Below the pieces are notes generated by a model. The model did no database searches, was not told the DNA's origin, and saw only the letters and a program-made list of their open reading frames with translations. 17,514 nt of DNA from CAZSVI01 sp964610205. GTDB lineage: Bacteria > Bacillota > Clostridia > DSM-8532. A program made the position numbers and the translations under genes. This document shows positions 14,502-17,514 of the stretch, in pieces (the first letter of the stretch is position 1; every line of letters starts with the position of its first letter). The stretch lies in NCBI GenBank assembly GCA_964610205.1, contig CAZSVI010000079.1, positions 1-17,514 of the forward strand, read 5' to 3'.

Positions 14502-14590
14502 TTAAGGATTATTGTTTTTAAGCGTCAGAACATAATCCGCTTTTTTTCTTTCACGTTTTTTTTTGCGATATCCTTCTGCGCACCAAGGGC
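14502..14590 (-). pseudogene. Fragment of an ISAs1-family transposase
   Basis: On the minus strand the bases from 14590 downward read ALGAQKDIAKK in one frame and, after a frameshift in the A-rich stretch near 14545-14563, KKADYVLTLKNNNP in another, ending at a TAA (14504-14502). ISAs1-type transposases carry the block DA-x-G-x-QK-x-IA-x-x-I-x-x-x-x-x-DYVLALKxNQ, containing part of the DDE-fold core, so this is a short decayed piece of one. Neither IS end is recognisable. Confidence 0.6.
14506..14547 (+). terminator. Possible intrinsic terminator after araC
   Basis: GGATTATTGTT (14506-14516) pairs with AACATAATCC (14529-14538) with one bulged base. The stem is followed after GC by seven T residues (14541-14547). 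It lies within the transposase fragment, so the structure may be accidental, but it would stop plus-strand transcripts from araC. A further GCGGATTAT at 14654-14662 could compete for the same arm. Confidence 0.4.
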
Positions 14591-14684
14591 TTGGGATAAA
14601 ATCGCTTCATGATTTTGCCCAGATCATACAGGTCTTTTTTTAACAAAGGACTTGCGGATTATAAACTTTACATTCCTGTCTTCT

Positions 14685-16328
14685 TTACTCAATTGTAACT
14701 CCGGTATAATAATGCTTTAATATTTGATCATATGTATATCCCTGACGGGCGAAACCTTTAGCGCCCTCCTGGCTCATTCCCACACCGTGGCCCCAGCCTC
14801 TTCCACTGAATACATAGGTGTTGGAGAACATGCTAATCTTGTGAATTTTGCTTCCGCTGCCAACAACAGCAACGGTTGTATTCGCGGAGGAAAGCTTACT
14901 GATTCCCGAGGATGAAATCACTGAACGCCCATCCAAGGCCAAAGTTTTATTGGAGCCATTGGATGCCTTAACAACCACATTTCCGGCAGACTGAATAGTA
15001 TACTTCTGACTGTTTAGATTAAAAATAAACCGTGTATCCTGAATATAATATGTTTTTGATCCATTTGTGCCGGTTATCCTCAGGGCAGTTACACGACCCG
15101 AAGGTGAATATTCTTCCGCGCTGACAGAAATAATATCCCCTATTTCCACATTTTTTATAAAAAGAAGACTTTTGATTTCTTCCGCGGTTAATGTTTTCTC
15201 CCAAATATAGTGGGAGGATGTTTCAGATTCATATGGATCGGAAACACTTACAAGATAGGGTATTTCCGAACCCCATACCTCCTTAATATCGGCTGTCATT
15301 CCGCCGCTTGATGCAAAATAATTTATTTGGGCCAGACTTCCGCTATACAGAATTTTCTCACCTCTGGTTTCATCGACAGCCTGATTCGAGGAAGCACGTT
15401 CGGAATCATAACCGTTATAAACCTGGGCTTCAACCGTATCTACCAAATCAAATCCCCATTTTTCATTCTTGTTTATATTCCTGTAAGTAAATGTACGTGC
15501 CGCCACAGCCTGTGCTTTTACGGCTTCATGAGGCGCATCCGCTTCAATCTCAGCAGGGACTACACCATAGAGATATTGTTCAATATTCAATATATTGATT
15601 AATGTTAAATCACTATCCGGATATCTGCGTATTTCAAGATACCCTCTGTATCTTTTCCCGTTTGCGGAAAAAATGTAAGGGTTATTGTCCTGTTTGGGCC
15701 ATACCTGCAGGAAACCGTTTACCCCTCCGTAAACCATCACAACATTAAAGCCGGCATCATAAATGACAAGCCTTGATAAGCTTTCGGGAACTATGATAAC
15801 ATTCTCAGAACCCAAAACCGATTTCACATGGGACAAACCATCTTCAGCAGCCTTTAAATCAGGATAGAATCCTGTCCACACCTGCCAGCCATTTTCAAAT
15901 GCTATGTATGCGTTGATTCCGGATTTGTTCAGAACTGTAATGATACTTTGGGCGGTAATATAATCCGGTATGTTGTCACCAATTTTCAGATGATATGGTC
16001 CAATAACGGTTCCCTCATATGGAACCCCCTCTGTCCTGGAGTATTCCAATACCTGCCCCTGTATTGTTCTTACAAAATGACCATCCTTGCGGATTATCAG
16101 TGACTGGCTGCTTTGCTGATCTATCAGCAGCCTGAATGTACCATTCTCCGAGTAGCCTATATCAATCCCACTGGCAGCATTGACTGAAACACTTGAAACG
16201 GCATCATAACCATAGTTCAGTCCAATTCTAACCATATCGGGATATTGGTTTGCGGACGCAAGTGTATTTAAAAACAAAAACATAACAGATAAAAAAAATG
16301 CTGTAATTATTTTAAAAATTTTTCTCAT
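14685..16328 (-). CDS. Secreted SpoIID/LytB-domain protein with SPOR-like region
   Basis: A 547-residue exported protein. Residues 1-26 are a signal peptide (Arg/Lys start, hydrophobic core, ASA end). Residues about 120-185 form a SPOR-like alpha/beta repeat unit (SIITVLNKSGINAYIAF, WQVWTGFYPDLKAAE), which in this family tends to bind denuded glycan strands. The SpoIID/LytB domain starts near 225, with the catalytic-site block LYGVVPAEIEADAPHEAVKAQ around Glu260 (residues 253-273 in total), VAART at 275-279, YFASSGG at 337-343 and GWGHGVGMSQEGA near the C-terminus. SpoIID is a lytic transglycosylase needed for engulfment. This copy is much longer than SpoIID proper (about 340), so a general cell-wall or spore role is safer. 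ATG 16328 follows AGAGGT on the minus strand (16337-16342). Confidence 0.88.
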   Translation of the reverse strand: MRKIFKIITAFFLSVMFLFLNTLASANQYPDMVRIGLNYGYDAVSSVSVNAASGIDIGYSENGTFRLLIDQQSSQSLIIRKDGHFVRTIQGQVLEYSRTEGVPYEGTVIGPYHLKIGDNIPDYITAQSIITVLNKSGINAYIAFENGWQVWTGFYPDLKAAEDGLSHVKSVLGSENVIIVPESLSRLVIYDAGFNVVMVYGGVNGFLQVWPKQDNNPYIFSANGKRYRGYLEIRRYPDSDLTLINILNIEQYLYGVVPAEIEADAPHEAVKAQAVAARTFTYRNINKNEKWGFDLVDTVEAQVYNGYDSERASSNQAVDETRGEKILYSGSLAQINYFASSGGMTADIKEVWGSEIPYLVSVSDPYESETSSHYIWEKTLTAEEIKSLLFIKNVEIGDIISVSAEEYSPSGRVTALRITGTNGSKTYYIQDTRFIFNLNSQKYTIQSAGNVVVKASNGSNKTLALDGRSVISSSGISKLSSANTTVAVVGSGSKIHKISMFSNTYVFSGRGWGHGVGMSQEGAKGFARQGYTYDQILKHYYTGVTIE

Positions 16329-16366
16329 TACAGATACCTCTTTTTCTTTCGTAATTTTATGTCGAC

Positions 16367-16401
16367 TCCAGCCTAACTTCCAACTCCAACCTCTAACCTC
16401 T
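16367..16401 (-). repeat. Degenerate seven-base tandem repeat in the SpoIID-like gene leader
   Basis: Read on the minus strand the units are GAGGTTA, GAGGTTG, GAGTTGG, AAGTTAG, GCTGGAG, with a period of exactly seven and a purine/G-rich sense strand. The array lies between the -10 box (16406-16411) and the ribosome site of the minus-strand gene, so it is transcribed in its 5' leader. Confidence 0.55.
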
Positions 16402-16405
16402 ATTA

Positions 16406-16434
16406 ATTATATCGGTCATATAAACCATTGTACA
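16406..16434 (-). promoter_or_regulatory. Promoter of the SpoIID-like gene
   Basis: On the minus strand, a -35-like TGTACA (16434-16429) is followed by a 17-base spacer and a perfect TATAAT (16411-16406). Transcription would start near 16399, about 70 bases before the gene. Confidence 0.5.
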
Positions 16435-16679
16435 TAGGGCCCGTCTATCATTCATTTTTTTGTTAAAAAGATGTAACAATAATGTAGGAATAACCAAATA
16501 ATAAATTCACATTTTTTAAGCCACAATTGGCTATTCATCGCACTAAAGAGGAATATAGGGAAAAGTGTAAACGAATCGTTGCGCGAACTAGGGTCTTTTA
16601 TTCGATGATATAATAATTTTTGAACGGTATAAAAACTATTCTTACTGCCTGTGCATCTAATGTGTAAAAGGAGATTTTT
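16435..16679. promoter_or_regulatory. Intergenic region upstream of the ECF sigma factor gene
   Basis: No gene is visible. The best promoter element is an extended -10 on the plus strand, TGATATAAT (TATAAT at 16609-16614), without a good -35 box. A possible ECF-type pair (GCGAAC near 16583, CGAT near 16603) has a short spacer and is doubtful. A ribosome site AAAGGAGA precedes the sigma gene. Confidence 0.35.
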
Positions 16680-17192
16680 ATGGATAAAACGGATTGGAAA
16701 AAAATTTTAAAAGGAAATAAGGACATTTTTGCACAGGCAATTGAGGAAGTAAAAAAAGACACATATAAGGTAGCATACTGTTATATGCACAACGAAAATG
16801 ACGCTATGGATTGTGTATGCAACGCAGTGGAAAAAGCATTTATTCATTTAAGGAAACTGAAAGAGCCAAGTTTTTTTAAAACCTGGTTTACAAGGATTGT
16901 CATCAACGAATGCAAAGCCATGTTGAGAAAAAAGAAAAAGGTATTAGATATAAGCGACTCTCTGTATACAGAAAATTATATGGCCGACCGGTTGGATATA
17001 ACGGATCTAAAATGGCTTATTTCACAGCTCTCAAAGGAAGACAGGACGTTGATATACATGAAATTCTATCTTGGATATACTCTGGATGAAATAGCTCAAA
17101 TACTTGAAAAACCACAAGGTACTATTAAGACCAGGATATACGGAAATTTAAAAAAGCTGAAAAACGAATTGCGAATAGAGGAGGTTAAGTAA
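16680..17192 (+). CDS. ECF-type RNA polymerase sigma factor
   Basis: A 170-residue sigma-70 family protein with only regions 2 and 4. Region 2 spans about 25-85 (VAYCYMHNENDAMDCVCNA, EKAFIHLRKL, then FFKTWFTRIVINECK) and binds core enzyme and the -10 box. Region 4 spans about 110-165 (LSKEDRTLIYMKFYLG, YTLDEIAQILEKPQGTIKTR) and reads the -35 box. The spacing and size match the SigV/SigX-like group of Firmicutes. ATG 16680 follows AAAGGAG with seven bases between. Its stop codon touches the start codon of the next gene, which encodes a matching anti-sigma factor, so the sigma is presumably held inactive at the membrane until an envelope signal arrives. The regulon is unknown. Confidence 0.9.
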   Translation: MDKTDWKKILKGNKDIFAQAIEEVKKDTYKVAYCYMHNENDAMDCVCNAVEKAFIHLRKLKEPSFFKTWFTRIVINECKAMLRKKKKVLDISDSLYTENYMADRLDITDLKWLISQLSKEDRTLIYMKFYLGYTLDEIAQILEKPQGTIKTRIYGNLKKLKNELRIEEVK

Positions 17193-17514
17193 ATGGAAAA
17201 CTTTAATATTGAACAATATGATCGCGCAGTAGAAAAAATGACTCGGGAAGATTATCCCATACCGGAGGATTTTAACGGGCGGGTGGATGCGGCCGTAAAA
17301 GCTTTAAAAACACCTAGAGGAACATCAGGAAGGATACTGAAATATCCCGCAGCTACCGTGGCATTGTTTCTTCTTGTATTTCTTACGGTGAATCTGGTAC
17401 CGTCAGTTGCAGCTCATCTTTCACTTATACCGGGGCTTAATGTTGTTATAGACTGGCTTGTTATGAATAAAGGTGAAAAATACGCATTGGAAAACGGTTA
17501 TCCTGCTATAGGAT
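17193..17514 (+). CDS. DUF4179-type membrane anti-sigma factor (partial, runs off the window)
   Basis: ATG 17193 directly follows the sigma gene stop codon; GAGGAGG inside the last sigma codons (17178-17184) serves as its ribosome site. 107 residues are visible: a cytosolic N-terminal part of about 48 residues with the IPEDFNGRVDAAVKAL stretch, one membrane segment near 52-70 (YPAATVALFLLVFLTVNL), then the start of the outer domain with LIPGLNVVIDWL. This layout is that of DUF4179-type anti-sigma proteins, which bind the ECF sigma on the inside and sense the envelope on the outside. The C-terminal sensor domain is beyond the window. Confidence 0.8.
   Translation, partial: MENFNIEQYDRAVEKMTREDYPIPEDFNGRVDAAVKALKTPRGTSGRILKYPAATVALFLLVFLTVNLVPSVAAHLSLIPGLNVVIDWLVMNKGEKYALENGYPAIG

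Noticed and set aside
1..17514. CRISPR arrays, tRNA or rRNA genes, phage attachment sites
   Set aside because: No regularly spaced direct repeats of CRISPR length, no tRNA cloverleaf-like or rRNA-like sequence, and no integrase were seen on reading the window.

Overview
The window looks like a low-GC, spore-forming Firmicute of the class Clostridia. The signs are AT-rich intergenic DNA, GGGGG/AAGGAGG-type ribosome sites, frequent TTG/GTG starts, a SpoIID/LytB protein, an ECF sigma factor with a DUF4179-type anti-sigma, and a Bce-like ABC exporter. The genus cannot be fixed from the sequence alone.

Layout. (1) 1-352: the tail of an unrecognised gene and a short, probably truncated ORF. (2) 332-4088: an apparent operon with a consensus-grade promoter and a palindrome on the predicted transcription start. 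It encodes a six-helix membrane protein, a winged-helix regulator, an ABC ATPase and a Bce/FtsX-type permease that is split in two by a -1 frameshift. (3) 4279-11103: a LacI-type regulator gene with an operator on its own promoter, then a second matching operator in front of a same-strand catabolic-looking cluster: Gfo/Idh/MocA oxidoreductase, AEC-family carrier, small cupin, class III aminotransferase and glutamate dehydrogenase. A clear remnant of nagA (N-acetylglucosamine-6-phosphate deacetylase) lies between the last two. (4) 11104-11802: about 700 bases without a convincing gene, holding a long inverted repeat and a possible degraded spore-protein fragment. (5) 11803-14348: a cytosolic GH63/trehalase-like glycoside hydrolase on the minus strand, divergent from an AraC regulator with a cupin sensor domain. 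(6) 14349-14684: gene-poor DNA with a perfect hairpin and a fragment of an ISAs1-type transposase. (7) 14685-17514: a secreted SpoIID/LytB-like protein (minus strand), divergent from an ECF sigma/anti-sigma pair cut by the window end.

How the parts may work together. In region 3, the aminotransferase would move an amino group to 2-oxoglutarate and the glutamate dehydrogenase would release it as ammonium, while the oxidoreductase acts on a sugar or polyol and the carrier moves an organic acid or amine. The nagA remnant suggests the ancestral cluster handled an N-acetylated amino sugar. The substrate is inference. Nothing in the window is clearly a wholly new system. The best leads are the two-operator LacI circuit with its unusual enzyme set, the regulator/membrane-protein/ABC cassette with its start-site palindrome, and two seven-base-periodic G-rich repeats in 5' leaders.
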